NCBI GenBank assembly: GCA_015179045.1
Contig: WHUZ01000016.1
Coordinates: 62,001 to 126,000 of the forward strand
Source: Kalaharituber pfeilii
Taxonomy: Eukaryota > Ascomycota > Pezizomycetes > Pezizales > Pezizaceae
Length of the DNA stretch: 64,000 nucleotides
Direction: 5' to 3'
The notes beneath the pieces were generated by a model. That model was not told the DNA's origin, ran no database searches, and worked only from the letters and a program-made list of their open reading frames with translations. Positions 44,072 to 55,052 of this stretch are shown here, piece after piece; the first letter of the stretch is position 1; each line of letters opens with the position of its first letter. Made by a program: the position numbers and the translations under genes.

Positions 44072-44549
44072 GTGGATCGATGTAGGCATGGGATGTGGAC
44101 ATGGGTTCTACGTACTAGTAGCTTAGCGGTCGCTTTAGATATATATATAGTTTAGCGTCACTTATCCCGGCTTCTGTCCAGTCAGAAAGTGACTGGACAG
44201 AGACATTCCGTAATTAGCGGACAAAGCCTGAACGACTTAGGTTGTGAAATCAAGCAGCATAAAGTTACATAAGCGTTTATGGGTGTATATTGACAGCTTT
44301 GGGTACACTCCTACATATCTCTCATCTAAATCCATCAGCCAGTGATGCCAGCAGTTCAGGAAATACCTTAAATATGTATAGCGTTTGAGAGTCTCCACAC
44401 AATACCCTTACACTGCATAGTGGCCTAGAATTGATGTGCATATGCAGAAGCGAAGGTGTATGTTCCAATACCATAGTGCAATTCTCTACATAATAGCCTG
44501 AGCACCACCAAACAGCCTATACTTCATGAAACTAGGCAGCAGAGTATAC

Positions 44550-44868
44550 AGTAAGGTCAATACGATTTCAGGGTGCATACTGAGACCCCCGGAAGGAAGC
44601 GAAGGAGAAAGGGACCCGCTACTGACACTAATGGGGAGGATGGAACAGTGGGAGACTATTGTCGGCGGTGAGGGGGCTGTCTCTTTTTTTTTTTTTTTTT
44701 TTTTTATTTCACATGACCCCGCATGCAGCTTTCGCCATGGCAGGGCGAGGGGGCTGTCTCAATTTTCACTACTATTTCCACTTTCATTTCACATCGTCGG
44801 CCGTGATTCATATGTACCCAATACCTCGTCATAGCCCATAGGAGTAATGATATTAAACAAAAAAGATC
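44550..44868 (+). mobile_element. Tad1-like LINE fragment containing a family B element
   Basis: Plus-strand reading EGERDPLLTLMGRMEQWETIVGGEG resembles the variant ORF2 end of the copies at 14600 and 50100 (GEADPLME, GEPDPLVE). It is followed, after a nested B insertion, by CATATGTACCCAA, a shortened A hairpin CTCGTCATAGCCCATAGGAG and AATGATATTAAACAAAAAA. The 5' limit is not defined. Confidence 0.6.
44684..44746 (-). mobile_element. Family B hairpin micro-retroposon
   Basis: A perfect 14-bp duplication GAGGGGGCTGTCTC (44670-44683, 44747-44760) brackets a T run of about 22, then ATTTCACATGACCCCGCATG and the other hairpin arm. On the minus strand it starts GCCCTGCCATGGCG, the same 5' end as the copies at 43786 and 62284. 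Confidence 0.9.
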
Positions 44869-44869
44869 T

Positions 44870-45752
44870 CAGGGTAGAACCACCAATACATTGCAACTTA
44901 AAACATGTCAGCATAGGATTTTGTATGTACCAAATAAGTCATCACTTATGCTATAAGAAAGCTGGGAAAATATGCAGAGGATAATTTATTGTATTCTCCC
45001 ATACTCTGGCTTCAATTTGAGCCCACTTGAGGGCCACTTGCACTCGTAGTAATTTCTTGTTGTGGTATCCGGAAAGCGCGCAATATACCGGTTGAAGGTG
45101 TGCACACCGAATTTCCTATCACATGATAAGCAGCCCGAATATCCAATGATGGAGAGTTCACTTGGAGCCTCCCCTAATCGAGTATAAAGAGGGTATCGAG
45201 GATGGATAGTTATGACACTGTAATACCTGCCATAAACTAGTAACCTGGATGAGGGGTTAGGTGCCCAAAAAGTAAAAAGAAAAAAGAACCACGCTCTGGA
45301 TGACCTCGACTCACTCAGACCGGGATTACGTAACCTCTCTTAAACGAAACGGACTGGATGGCTTAAGGCTTGGCACTCTTTATTCGGTTATTGACTTTTT
45401 TTAATTAAGAAAAAAAATCATTACTCGTACACCCCCCCATAGGTTAAGACAAGATTTCTGTTGTTGATTTATTGTTTCCTCCGTTGCTAATAAAATATCC
45501 AAGTACAAAACAAAGCTTCCTTGAGAAATGACTGTAGATTGCCTCAGAGCTTTATTATTTATCTTTCAAAATTCTGTCCTGCAGTAGATTTAGGAGAATA
45601 GGATTTTATCTTTTGGAAAAATTTTGAAAAATGACAGGTGCAAAAGCATAGGATTAAAAGTCTGTAGAATGCCCTGCAGATTGGAAAATATCAGTGTCAG
45701 GCGCGACTGTCAGGAGTTTATGGGAATCGAACTGATTCAAATCATACTAGTA
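44870..45752. other. Gene-free; degenerate tail sequence inside
   Basis: AATCATTACTCGTACACCCCCCCATAGG (45416-45443, in two parts) with a T/A-rich tract before it is a decayed family A hairpin in reverse orientation. No coding frame is convincing. Confidence 0.35.
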
Positions 45753-46066
45753 CTATGCTCTAGGGGATATTGCGCACAACCGGGATATTGCACACTTCGG
45801 AATAGGAGAATTTTTGCAGTTGTGACTGCAATTCATGCTACGAGCACTATGAAAATTTAGAACAATGTTTTTAACATACTCTGAAATATATTCTCTGCCT
45901 CAGTTTGCATCTGTCAGAGGATGACATGATGTAGTGTACTGAGATATATCCAATTAGGCAATAGGGTACCTCAGCTTACAAAATTAGACACAAGGCAGCT
46001 ATAGTAATATTTTGCTTATGTACAAATCACCATGTGCCTACGCTCATATATATGAAGTTTGGTGCT

Positions 46067-46119
46067 TTCCCTGCCATAGGCCGGTAGCCTATATGTTAAC
46101 TGACTACGAAAAAAAGAAA
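46067..46119 (+). mobile_element. Family B hairpin micro-retroposon (older)
   Basis: An 8-bp duplication TTGGTGCT (46059-46066, 46120-46127) brackets TTCCCTGCCATAGG..GGTAGCCTATATG and an impure A-rich tail. The decayed tail and the 3' arm indicate age. It sits inside the pogo derivative. Confidence 0.65.
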
Positions 46120-46309
46120 TTGGTGCTAATATGCGTATTGTAGCAGAAGTGCTGATTGAGATTCTGAGAATATTCAGAAATAGTAGCAATTCAGTAGTTA
46201 TAGAAGAAGACAGACTTACATAATGATTGGAAGTAGGGAGAATAGCATACTACTATCTATATTAGATAAGATATATAGCTTGATAATATGCGAGGGCTTA
46301 GTTGCTTGT

Positions 46310-46610
46310 AGTGAGCGGCACGAGCTAGCTCGAGCCGAGCTCGTCAAATAGAAGGTGGGCTCGAGCCAGCGAGCCTTGATTACATGATATTGATAACTAA
46401 TCTAAGCTATTCTACAGCTCCATGCTCCTCGCCGCTATTCGCTACATTCAGTATTTCTTCTACATTTACTCCTGCTGCAAGTTTATGAAACCCTGCACTG
46501 GCTGAGCGTTTTAGCGAGCTGTCAAGAGAAACACTAGCGTGATCTTGGCTGTCTTAAGCTCGAGCCAGCTCGCGTGGGCTCGGGCTCGGGCTCGAGCTGG
46601 CTCGGAACTT
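46310..46610. repeat. GCTCGAG-rich inverted repeat segment
   Basis: Clusters of GAGCTCG/GCTCGAGC at 46315-46375 and 46556-46602 are inverted relative to each other. Such subterminal clusters are seen in hAT-type elements, so this may be a nested hAT MITE of about 290 bp. I could not find its ends or an 8-bp duplication. Confidence 0.35.
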
Positions 46611-46829
46611 GATATACTTAGTATATGAGTATATATGATAGATTAAATTACTTATATTTACTATACGTTTAAAGCTGAGGTGCGAAACTACTCCTCCAAG
46701 TATAACTGAGGTGCACCTAAATTTCCGATGTAACTGAATCACTCAGTAGTTTGTAATAGTCTTATTTTCAATTATCTGGGGATGCGCAATACCCACGTTA
46801 TGCGCAATATCCGGTAGAACACAGTGGTT

Positions 46830-47550
46830 GCTTACTCATTTCTACTGAGAAGACCAGTGGAAAGCAGAAGCGCTTTTATACTTTTATATTCCTTTTTCCT
46901 CCTTTTTGAGGTATTCATTACTCATATGGAGCCCTGCTGCTATGATGAGGCACGAATAATGTGCCCGAAACGGGTTACATACTGTATGTGTTTCACTGCG
47001 TATCGAAATTTGCAATGATTCGATATTCACACCTGGTACATTCATGGACTACGAAGAAAAAGGTCATATCACGAATGGAAATAATGTTGAGTGACATATC
47101 CAACGTTACCCTAAAACATGAGAGCCACCCTCGGTCATCTCACCGAATATCACGCATAGTTTTAACGCATTCGATGCATCTAACAATAAATTGATAAAAG
47201 ATGAACGTCTCGATTCTCAATTATTACTCTCTAAATACAAAATAATAACATAGCAGAAGAACGCAGCATGAGGTTGTGAAGTCTGTAGTGCATTGTCTTA
47301 AGTGAACAAAGCCTGTAAAGTGCGGTCCTCTACACAAAGACTATCCCTTTGTCCAGCTCAGCTCCCAGTGCCATACTGCAAGCCCACACCGTATATGGCA
47401 ACCTCATATTCAACAGTATCAACCGCATTTGCAGCATGGAAAACCGTCAACTTCCCAACGAATCTTAAAATCAAAAATCACACGTAACCATACATTTGCA
47501 TCTTTTGCACTTTGTCGACCTCCACTTGGTTTCCTTTTCCTACATCGAGC
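46830..47550. other. Intergenic sequence, nothing recognised
   Basis: Only short open frames. The region lies 3' of the BTB gene on the opposite strand. Confidence 0.3.
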
Positions 47551-47553
47551 AGA

Positions 47554-48545
47554 TCAGGGGGTACTATCGTGATCCCACTTTGGGTCCGCCCATGGCGGCT
47601 CCTGCGTTGGCTGCGCGAGTTGCAAAAGCGTAATGGCCACATCTGCATGTTCTCGAATTAGAGAGGCAAACTCGGGCATGTCACGAACTTTCGGAAGTAT
47701 CCAAGCGATGTAGCGCAGGAGGTATTGCACTAGATGGTCCGTGACTTTTGGAAGGCTGTCGATAGCATATCTTGCCGCTTCTACTGCCATTGTTGGTGTC
47801 CAGCTGGTGAGGTTTGTTGAACTCTTCTTGATAAATAGTCTTAGCTTGCGGAAGCTCAATGTTCTGAGCTCGGCAATGTTAAACCGGTCTGCAAGGACAT
47901 AGAGCTTTATATGTTGCAGAGGAGAATCATTTGCATCTTCATGCTGCCTAGTTCAGGGGTTAATACATGAATGTGCAGATAGGAAATTTAGTCTGGAATT
48001 CACAGGCAAGGCTGCACGGGCGCAAGCTATAGCAAGGGATAGTGGAGCATTGGAGCTGGGGGAATTTACATGGCGTATTCATGAACATAAGTCCATTTCA
48101 GAAAAGACTGAAAGGTGCCCTCATCCACCTCCCGAAGCAACATCTCCCCCGTCAGGCCTTCCTTCATTGAATTGTCTACATGTCGCTGCCACTCCAACGA
48201 CAATGAGACCAATGACTCCTTGTGAACGTAATAAGCAGCACCATCATCGAGAATGATTTTGACAACCGGGCTCTTGAACATAAGGACATTCAAAGACGCA
48301 TCGACTGTCCGGACCGCGGGGGTATTTCCCGAGTTCGATGAATCAGTTGCACTTATATCCTGTGGGGTATAGAGATTGCTTAGTCCAGTTCTTAAAAGGG
48401 AAGGCATGATGCCAGGGCAATAGCAAAGAAAGATCAACAATTGATTGAGCAGACTGGGATAGAACATTGACTTGGCTCGGGAGTTCAACTCTCTGAAAAA
48501 CACCTGTACAGGAATAGTTCTCAGGTCGATGACCTGACACGGCAA
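47554..48545 (-). CDS. BTB/POZ domain protein
   Basis: Two exons: 48070-48545 and 47554-47947, with an intron of 122 nt (47948-48069, GTAAAT..CTAG). Together they give 289 residues if the ATG at 48545 is used; a later ATG (MPSLLRTG) is also possible, and an upstream exon cannot be excluded. The BTB core reads SPVVKIILDDG, YYVHKESLVSLSLEW, LREVDEGTFQSFLKWTYVHEYAM, then across the intron HIKLYVLADRFNIAELRTLSFRKL, the typical BTB helices of fungal proteins. The C-terminal part (about 100 residues) is helical, with no second domain. BTB domains mediate dimerisation or adaptor binding, for example to cullin-3; this protein's partner is unknown. It appears intact. Confidence 0.72.
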
Positions 48546-48599
48546 TCAAAGGAGTAGATTCCACGGTGCTGATGAAATTTGCTCCGGTGCAGTGGCATC

Positions 48600-49860
48600 G
48601 CGACGACTAAGTATTAAACATGGTGGGTCTTACTGTACATGTTGCTGATGCATGTATTTGTGCCGCTCGGGACGTGGATGGGTAATATCCTGAGTTAGGT
48701 GTAGGGGGTATGTTAAGGGGAGCAGGCCCTGGGGGTGCTGGAGGTGCTGGGGGAGCAGGAGCTTGTGCTGAAGGAGGCATCTGCAGGTGGAAAGGGAGCG
48801 CGTGGAAAGGGAGCGCCGGGGGCTCATCGGGTATGTTAAAATTCCACATGACGTTCCCTGTCGGTCAGGATGCCCAGTTATAGATACGAGCTCGGCGCCA
48901 GAGGTGTGAGCGCGTGTCCCTTCGCTTAACAGGCGCGTCGACAGGCGACAGCCATAATATATACTCAAGTCTAAGCTGGAGCTGATGTTTGTAGTATCTG
49001 TCGTTTGAGGCGGGGTTGTCAGGCCCCCACTCTTGGCGCGCACCCAGTCATTTAGCTGTATTAGCCTACCTTAAAGTAGTACATAGAGTGAACGGTAGTG
49101 TAACTCCTCACATGTAAATAATGCTGCGTCGCTGAGTTTTTTACTTTTGTCTCTCCCTTGGGCCCGCGAGACATGCACCCGCGGTGGCCCACGTTTGGAG
49201 TACTTTCAGCATTCTTGGAATAAGACCACCCACAACCAATAAATAGCAAGAGCGTCACAGAAAGATAGTTGATCACCTAACAATATCGGAGGATTCATAT
49301 TCTTTCTCAGAGTAATAAATCGGAGTAGGATGTCTTGGACCCTAAGCATCTTTGGTCCGCTTGTCTGCAAGCCCAGCCCACAGGTTGTACGTATGCCAAG
49401 ACCATTTGAAGCAGACAGAAACCCATTCCGGCGACCCCCATTAAGCTCCAATAGCCTCTTCAACAGGCTCTCCTGCCGCCTCTCCCGCCGCCCCTCCCGT
49501 TGCCTCCCCCACCTCCGACGCCCCTTCTGTTGATAGTCTCTCAAATCCCCTTCCAACGACCCCTATATCCCCACCGCGGTCCACCCCTCCCCCATCCCCC
49601 TCTCCCACCTGCGCCTCCAGCTCTCCCACCTCCGACCACCTTTCGCACGGCCACTGTACCTTTTCCCGAATAACGCGAACTCCCGCTTCGTAGGGTGACT
49701 TCTCCCATGTATCTGTTATTCTCTTTTTTATTTTTCTACTTTCTCGGTTTCTCCAATAGTTTATGTTTCATTTCCTAATACCTTAGACCAACAGCTTCAT
49801 GATAGTAAATATCAAGAAGTTGTGGGTACATGGGCTCTTATGGACGGGCACGGTGAATAT
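48600..49860. other. Region with a proline-rich open frame, no supported gene
   Basis: The minus strand at 48607-48849 reads as a Pro/Ala-rich peptide (APAPPAPPAPPGPAPLN) starting MWNFNIPDEPPALPF; an overlapping frame extends to 49043. This could be an exon upstream of the BTB gene or chance. A CT-rich tract lies at 49470-49640. Confidence 0.3.
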
Positions 49861-49866
49861 ACTGGT

Positions 49867-50110
49867 CTTTTTTCCTTTTTCTTTTAAATCATTACTCGCA
49901 TACCACCTAAGGCTATCTCGAGAATAAGCTGCAAAGGAAGACAATAGATGAAAGTAAAGTCAAAGAAAAGGCTAAAACAATAAAGACACACGAACGACTA
50001 GAAGCAAGAGCGGCTATGTCCCTTCATGTCTCCACCTATCTCATCAACTCCACTAGCGGGTCCGGTTCGCCCTCCTTGCCTGCCGGGGAATTCCTTACCG
50101 GCTGTAGCCT
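49867..50110 (-). mobile_element. Tad1-like LINE, 5'-truncated decayed copy
   Basis: T-rich tract, ATCATTACTCGCATACC and a damaged A hairpin, then on the minus strand the ORF2 end RNSPAGKEGEPDPLVELMR. It matches the variant C-terminus of the copy at 14600-16720. No target duplication found. Confidence 0.6.
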
Positions 50111-50239
50111 CCCCCACCCCCCGCCGTTAACATGGTCGGCAGCGGAAGCCCGGTCGAGTTGGACCCGAGTTCCAAAACGAAAGCTACTTTCCTCTTTAAA
50201 CCAAGCCAAACCCCTGTGTTATGGGCGCACGAAGCTTTA

Positions 50240-50480
50240 AATCGTCTGGGCCTATAACAAAGGTCAGCGGAGAAATGCCTAGCTGAGCTGGGCCGCTTTT
50301 CCGAAGGGGGGGGGTGCTGTAACTCTTAACAAGCAACTGGTAGCTTTCAAGAGAAATCAAACCTGTGCGTACATGGGGTCCCTGGACTGCCCAGTCTATA
50401 ATACGCTCGGCGCAGGATAGCCAGAATCAGTTGCGCTACGAAACCCAAAGCGAGAGCAGCGTTCTCGAAAAAAAAAATCA
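50240..50480. repeat. Degenerate repeat related to 42240-42600
   Basis: Two units share GGTCAGCGGAGAAATGCCTAG, GAGCTGGGC..C, and an ACTCTTAACAAGCAACT-like block with the arrays at 42.3 kb. A G9 run lies at about 50307-50315. Probably one dispersed satellite-like family. Confidence 0.45.
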
Positions 50481-51087
50481 AGCAGTTGGTGGATACATAG
50501 GGGTTGAGGGTGTCAGGGGATTTGTGTGTGTGGAGAGTGAGCTCGTTCTCGCTTGAATGTTCGCGCGTATGCTTTCATTTTCGTTGCTTTTCTTTCCTTT
50601 TTTTCCATTTCTTTTCGTTACTGAGCCATTGCTGACTTGGCGCATAGAAAGCAAACTCATCTTCAACGCCTGCAGTCTCTGTGGGATTGTTTAAGCAGCA
50701 GAATCTGACTAAGCAAATAGCTACCGCCATTCTTAAGCAGGTACCCTGGATGCTGAGGGAAAGTCTTGCTGGCAAACTGAAGATATTAAAGAGCATGTTC
50801 ATTATACTCTTTCTGGCTTGAGTGTATTGACTACCTCACTATTGTCATGGAGATGCCTTAGCTGACTCATTGCTTCTTCAGGCTGTTGTGAATGTGACAT
50901 ATCCTCCACATGTTTTAGTTTGCGTCATTGCTGCACTCAAAATCATGCCCTCCGAATCGTGCAAGTATCAGAAGATGGTCAAAAGTTCACCTTGGATCGC
51001 CAGTCAGCCTTCGGCGACGGCAGACGTACCGCGACTTTGATTCCTTAGGTTTGTAAGGATGGCTATTAACTCTACCTCTTTCGTATA
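50481..51087. other. Intergenic sequence, nothing recognised
   Basis: Short open frames only; precedes the pogo-like element. Confidence 0.3.
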
Positions 51088-53305
51088 CTGTGTTCTACCG
51101 GGATATTGCGCATAACCGGGATATTGCGCATAACCGGGATATTGCGCACTTTCGGGTGACTAATAAATGACTTGTCAAAATTCAACGACTTGTTCAATTG
51201 ACTTCAAATTAAATACAATGCATCTAGATACATGTAGAAACCTATTTCAGACCTTGTTTAAGCACACAGAAATTTTTCAGGTGGGGTGATTTTGGTAACA
51301 TACCTATTTGGGAAGGACAGACACTTGAAGGTCTAACTTTTGCAGAATAATTTCCTAAGTCTCACAGACATTGTGGTAGATGCTCTTGTGGGTCTAGATG
51401 GTGGGTGCGAAGTAGGAAAGAGCTGGCGTCTTGTGGGCGGAAGTGGTGTCTGAACAACTATAGTATCCAAAGTGGTATCTGAGGCAGCATCAGATGTTTC
51501 AGAGTCATCTGTATCAGACCAGGCTTCTGGTGACTCTGAAGCAATTCTAGCTTGTTTGCGAGTACGTTGGGATGGTTGACGCTTGTTTTTGGCCTGTGGT
51601 TGCTGTGACTTCGACTTGGATGTTCTTTTTTTTTTTCGGTTTTTGCTTCTTTTGCTCTTCCATCTCTAGCTACTTCTTGAGCCTGATAATATCCTTTCCA
51701 GTGATGGGCCAAATGACTGGAAGACGTCTTTGGTCCTTTGTCTTGAGTTTCTTACCACGCCTCTTGAGTTTCATATTGATATCTCTCTCAATATCAACCT
51801 CAGTCATTGCTCCTAATGCTGCTGATGAGAGCTTAAGAAATGACTTTTTGATTTCTGACTGAGAGGCATTTGGAAGTCGTTGAATGAAGCGAATAGTACG
51901 CCTTTTGAGTGCTTTTGGTGTCCTAGGAGTATAAACACTATGGGAGGATATTGGACGTACTGGAGAGAGGTAGTTTTCGATAGCTGTATGTTGCATATTG
52001 CCAAGGGGGATTCTATAGTTGCTAGGATATATTCCAGTCCCTGCCCATCCAGACTTGATATTCTGCTCCGTAAAGGCACGCTCTCGAGCTGTCTTAAGCA
52101 TTGGCCAAAAATTTCCTTTTCTAACAATATCAAAATTCTCTCTAGTAAAGGTATCCACCTCTTGACGATAGGCATGTTGTAGAGGTGCAAATAACCCAAC
52201 ATCTAAAGGCTGTAGAAGATGCATTGAGTGTGGGGGAAGACAAAACACTAACATATCATGCTCCAAACATCATGAAAGAAATTCCCAAGAGCAATGAGAG
52301 GCATGTCCATCTAGAAACAATACAAGACGATGAGTTTTTTTTAGACAATTTCATTGCTAGGGGTAAAAATGATTCTGCAAATAGTCTTGACCAATTTTAT
52401 TATCTGTCCATCCCTTAGGTGAGTGGTTAAATCTTGCTTCCTTATCCTCTGGAGTTATACCTGCATACTATCCTGCTACATGAGTTTTTCCTTTATATAT
52501 AATATATGCGGGTAATACTTTACCGGCTGCATTAATTGTCTCAATATCTGTAATTGTTTCTCTGTTTCCATCCACCCTCTTTCGCACATGCTTTCTCCCA
52601 GCTCTACAAATCACTTTGCATTTGCTTCCTCTTCCTAACATAAACCCTTTCTCATCCATATTCCATATATTCTCTGCGGGTATCTTATTCCTTGCTATCA
52701 CTTTTTGCGCTGCCTGAATAAACCTTTTTACCACTTCCGGATTATTTGCTGCTGCCCGCTGGCGCTCCTGAGCTGTTGCTAACTTCTGCTTGACTCTGGG
52801 TGTCTTTTCACAAACCTGCGTACCCAATTTCTGCCTGAATCTTGCTTAATACCCCCCTTACATTTAATTATTAAACTAGTAGCAATCTCTCTCAAAGTTT
52901 CTATCTCAATAGGAAATCCCATATCATCCATTCGCTCAAGATATCTTACCACTGCCTTCTCCTGCTCTTTATCTAGGTGCTGCTGACTCTCATGACTAAC
53001 TTTACGAGTAGTAGTCTTCCCTTTATATCTATTTCTCACTGTAGCTTCAGCTAGTCCTAAAAAGTCTGCTGCTCTCCGAACTGACTTGAACTTACCATCT
53101 TAAGGCCCTTAATAGCCTCCTGAATTTTCGCTTCTTGATCATTTGCCATGGCTGGGTTCTATAGACCTCCGGGAATGATTGTTGTTGCGCTGCTGTGCCC
53201 CACAATGCCCCGCAACTGTAGTGTTATCAAGTAATCGCGCTAGCGCACTAGCGCCACGCTAGTGCGCAACATCCCGGTCGTGCGCAATATCCCGGTAGAA
53301 CATAG
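51088..53305 (-). mobile_element. Pogo/Fot1-like DNA transposon (2.2 kb, defective)
   Basis: Flanked by TA (51086-51087, 53306-53307). Terminal inverted repeats start CTGTGTTCTACCGGGATATT / CTATGTTCTACCGGGATATT with one mismatch. Just inside the left TIR the 18-bp unit AACCGGGATATTGCGCAT is repeated about three times. It encodes a broken pogo-type transposase on the minus strand. TA duplication, TIR and DDD transposase assign it to the Tc1/mariner superfamily, pogo branch. Confidence 0.85.
51670..53149 (-). pseudogene. Pogo/Fot1-type transposase, broken
   Basis: On the minus strand the ATG at 53149 starts MANDQEAKIQEAIKGLK, an HTH-psq start that continues after a frameshift as RRAADFLGLAEATVRNRYKG. 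A CENP-B-like HTH region follows (YLERMDDMGFPIEIETLREIA...NWVRRFVKRHP), then another frameshift near 52800. The DDE domain shows WNMDEKGFMLG (first D, near 52650), FLDGHASH (second D, near 52300) and LLQPLDVGLF (third D, near 52200). Stops at about 52467 and nearby interrupt it. The C-terminal part (51670-52266) is open and basic (KRRGKKLKTKDQRR). The protein would cut and paste DNA at TA sites, but this copy is inactive. Confidence 0.85.
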
Positions 53306-53309
53306 TATC

Positions 53310-54093
53310 GTTTCATGCCGTCAACCTTTTTGCGATCTTAAGATAGCAGTGTGTTGACTGAGCAAATCAGTGACAATGTGCGCTGAATGACAACAACGTG
53401 ATGTACCGTTTGATCTCAGTTGCTATCTATCTGGCCGCGAATGCCACTTTATTTTTACCCTATATCCTCCTCTGCAATGCACTGGCTTTAGGTGGCTCTT
53501 TCTATTTATTCTTACACTCCGCAGCTACATAATGGCAACGGATACAGAATCTAAAGTTAATCATTGCTAACTCCTTATGTCAGTAAGCTTGTCATCTTTG
53601 TTTCGAGGTTCTCAAACTTTGATATTTTGTACACATTGCGTAAATGCTGATACCTTGTCTTTCGTGACTCGAAGAACTTTTAGGTGTAGTGAGGAATGCA
53701 GCTATAAATTTTTTTTTTTTTTTTTTTTTTTGGTTTGTTTTTTGGTTCACATGATCCGGCATACAAGCTACAAGCCTATCGCAGGGAACACCTATGAGGC
53801 TTATCATATGCGACAATTCTTGCCACGGCTCTCCTTCACTATCTGATACTGTGTTGCTAGTCATTGCAGAATCTTTACAATAACCTCACTGAAGCACCTC
53901 CGATACCCTGTAGGTTCACCGGTGGGATCCCCAAGAACGCCTATCCGGATGGTGGAAAGTTCCTAACATAGCCAACCATACATGCCGTCCGACTTGCCTT
54001 GCCATAAAGAGGAGCAGTAAATAGGATTGCATGATATTTAAAAAAAAAAAAAAAAAAGGAGCCCTCTGACTGCGATAAAGGCCAGAACTGGTA
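53310..54093. other. Gene-free region with hairpin elements
   Basis: Contains a family B copy in reverse orientation (53710-53790: T24, then CACATGATCCGGCATAC and GCCTATCGCAGGG) without a clear duplication. A second A-rich tail after GCATGATATTT (54027-54057) may be a decayed B. No coding frame is supported. Confidence 0.5.
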
Positions 54094-54632
54094 CAGTATA
54101 CTCTCGATACAAGCAAATCGTCGGGCGGTCAAGGTATATGCTTATAACAAATATATTCTTATATCAAAAGACCACTAAGCGAGGCCATAAATACATGAAA
54201 TTTACTGTGTACGAGGTACAGGACGTGCTGGGAACATAAAGTCTGTTATTTATGATTGCGTGCTATGCAGCTGTCTTTCTGCCAGTTGTGCCCCTTCAAT
54301 CTTACGCTTCTCACAGGTGAAAAGAAACTGAAGATCATCACTAAGAGTTCCATCCAACGAGGCTGCTGCTGGTTGCTCAAGGTCACCCAGTATTGACATT
54401 TCATAGACTTTTAAACTAGAGGTATTAGACATAATTAAGAGAATATCACTTAAATAATACTGGGGTTGACGATGCTAAGAAAAGGGGTAACCTTATCGAT
54501 AAGATTTCCGGATTGAGGTTAGAGTCTTGCTTGTTATAAGCATATACTGTACACATGACTAATCATCGAAACATAAGAATCTCATCACGAATATATGCTT
54601 ATATCGTACATGTTTGTATCGAGAGTATACTG
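54094..54632. mobile_element. Pogo-like MITE of 539 bp
   Basis: TA at both sides (54092-54093, 54633-54634). TIR CAGTATACTCTCGATACAA is perfect over 19 bp at both ends, followed by weaker inverted similarity including TATATGCTTATA. The TIR resembles the CAGTA..CTCGATTA ends of pogo/Tigger elements. A minus-strand frame (54250-54432) of 60 residues may be a transposase remnant; unproven. Confidence 0.72.
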
Positions 54633-54722
54633 TAGCGGGAGCATCGAAATGAAGTGGAAAGGGCGGAGGAGGTGGTGTTTTTAATTCCCCTGCGAAATCA
54701 TTTTATCGGTAGCCAATATATA

Positions 54723-54769
54723 TATATTTTATATCAATACTCGCATGCCGCCCTATGGGATATGGCGAG
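54723..54769 (-). mobile_element. Family A hairpin-only micro-retroposon (47 bp)
   Basis: The 13-bp duplication TAGCCAATATATA (54710-54722, 54770-54782) brackets only TATATTTTATATCAATACTC and the A hairpin, ending GGATATGGCGAG. On the minus strand the element begins CTCGCC, exactly at the stem base, and has almost no tail. It is the shortest complete hairpin copy. Confidence 0.88.
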
Positions 54770-55052
54770 TAGCCAATATATAGCCCTCACCCTGGCCCAG
54801 CAGGCTCGCATACAAGTACTGAACCAAAAAAAAAACAAAGATAACGTTTTCAAGTTGAAAGTGTAATAGTAACTTTATTATACGAATAGTAATACTAAAA
54901 GTACTATCAAAGTATAAATAGCAGAAAGTAGATCAATAGAATCACGGGCCCATCAATAGGGCAGGACGTCATATCCTTCTACATTACACTGCCATCAAAA
55001 AGGAAGTTTACCAACTATACGAACAAAAGATTAAGCTCATTGGACGAGCTTT

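Larger units (their letters stand above)
42615..44210 (+). mobile_element. MULE-like DNA transposon derivative with 9-bp target duplication
   Basis: The 9-bp direct repeat TAATTAGCG lies at 42606-42614 and 44211-44219. The element has terminal inverted repeats of about 65 bp with one mismatch, starting CGGAATGTCTCTGTCC and reaching GCTAAACTATA. Each TIR contains its own hairpin (GTCCAGTCA..TGACTGGAC at 42627-42649 and 44176-44198). Total length is 1596 bp. A 9-bp duplication is typical of Mutator-like elements. The coding part (43051-44071) resembles only the C-terminal region of such transposases (a CTTC..ILQYL stretch, then LSLIHPYWNLD-like). The DDE core is missing, so it cannot move by itself. 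Confidence 0.82.
45753..46824. mobile_element. Deletion derivative of the pogo-like transposon
   Basis: The left end (CTATGCTCTAGGGGATATTG, then ACAACCGGGATATTG) and the inverted right end (ATGCGCAATATCCGGTAGAACACAG) match the ends of the longer element at 51088-53305, including the internal repeat. TA precedes the left end; the right side has TG, so one target base has changed. The 1072-bp interior has no transposase. It carries a B insertion and a GCTCGAG-rich inverted segment. Confidence 0.7.

Noticed and set aside
51572..51862. Plus-strand open frame within the pogo element
   Set aside because: It is the reverse of the transposase C-terminus and has low-complexity Phe runs.
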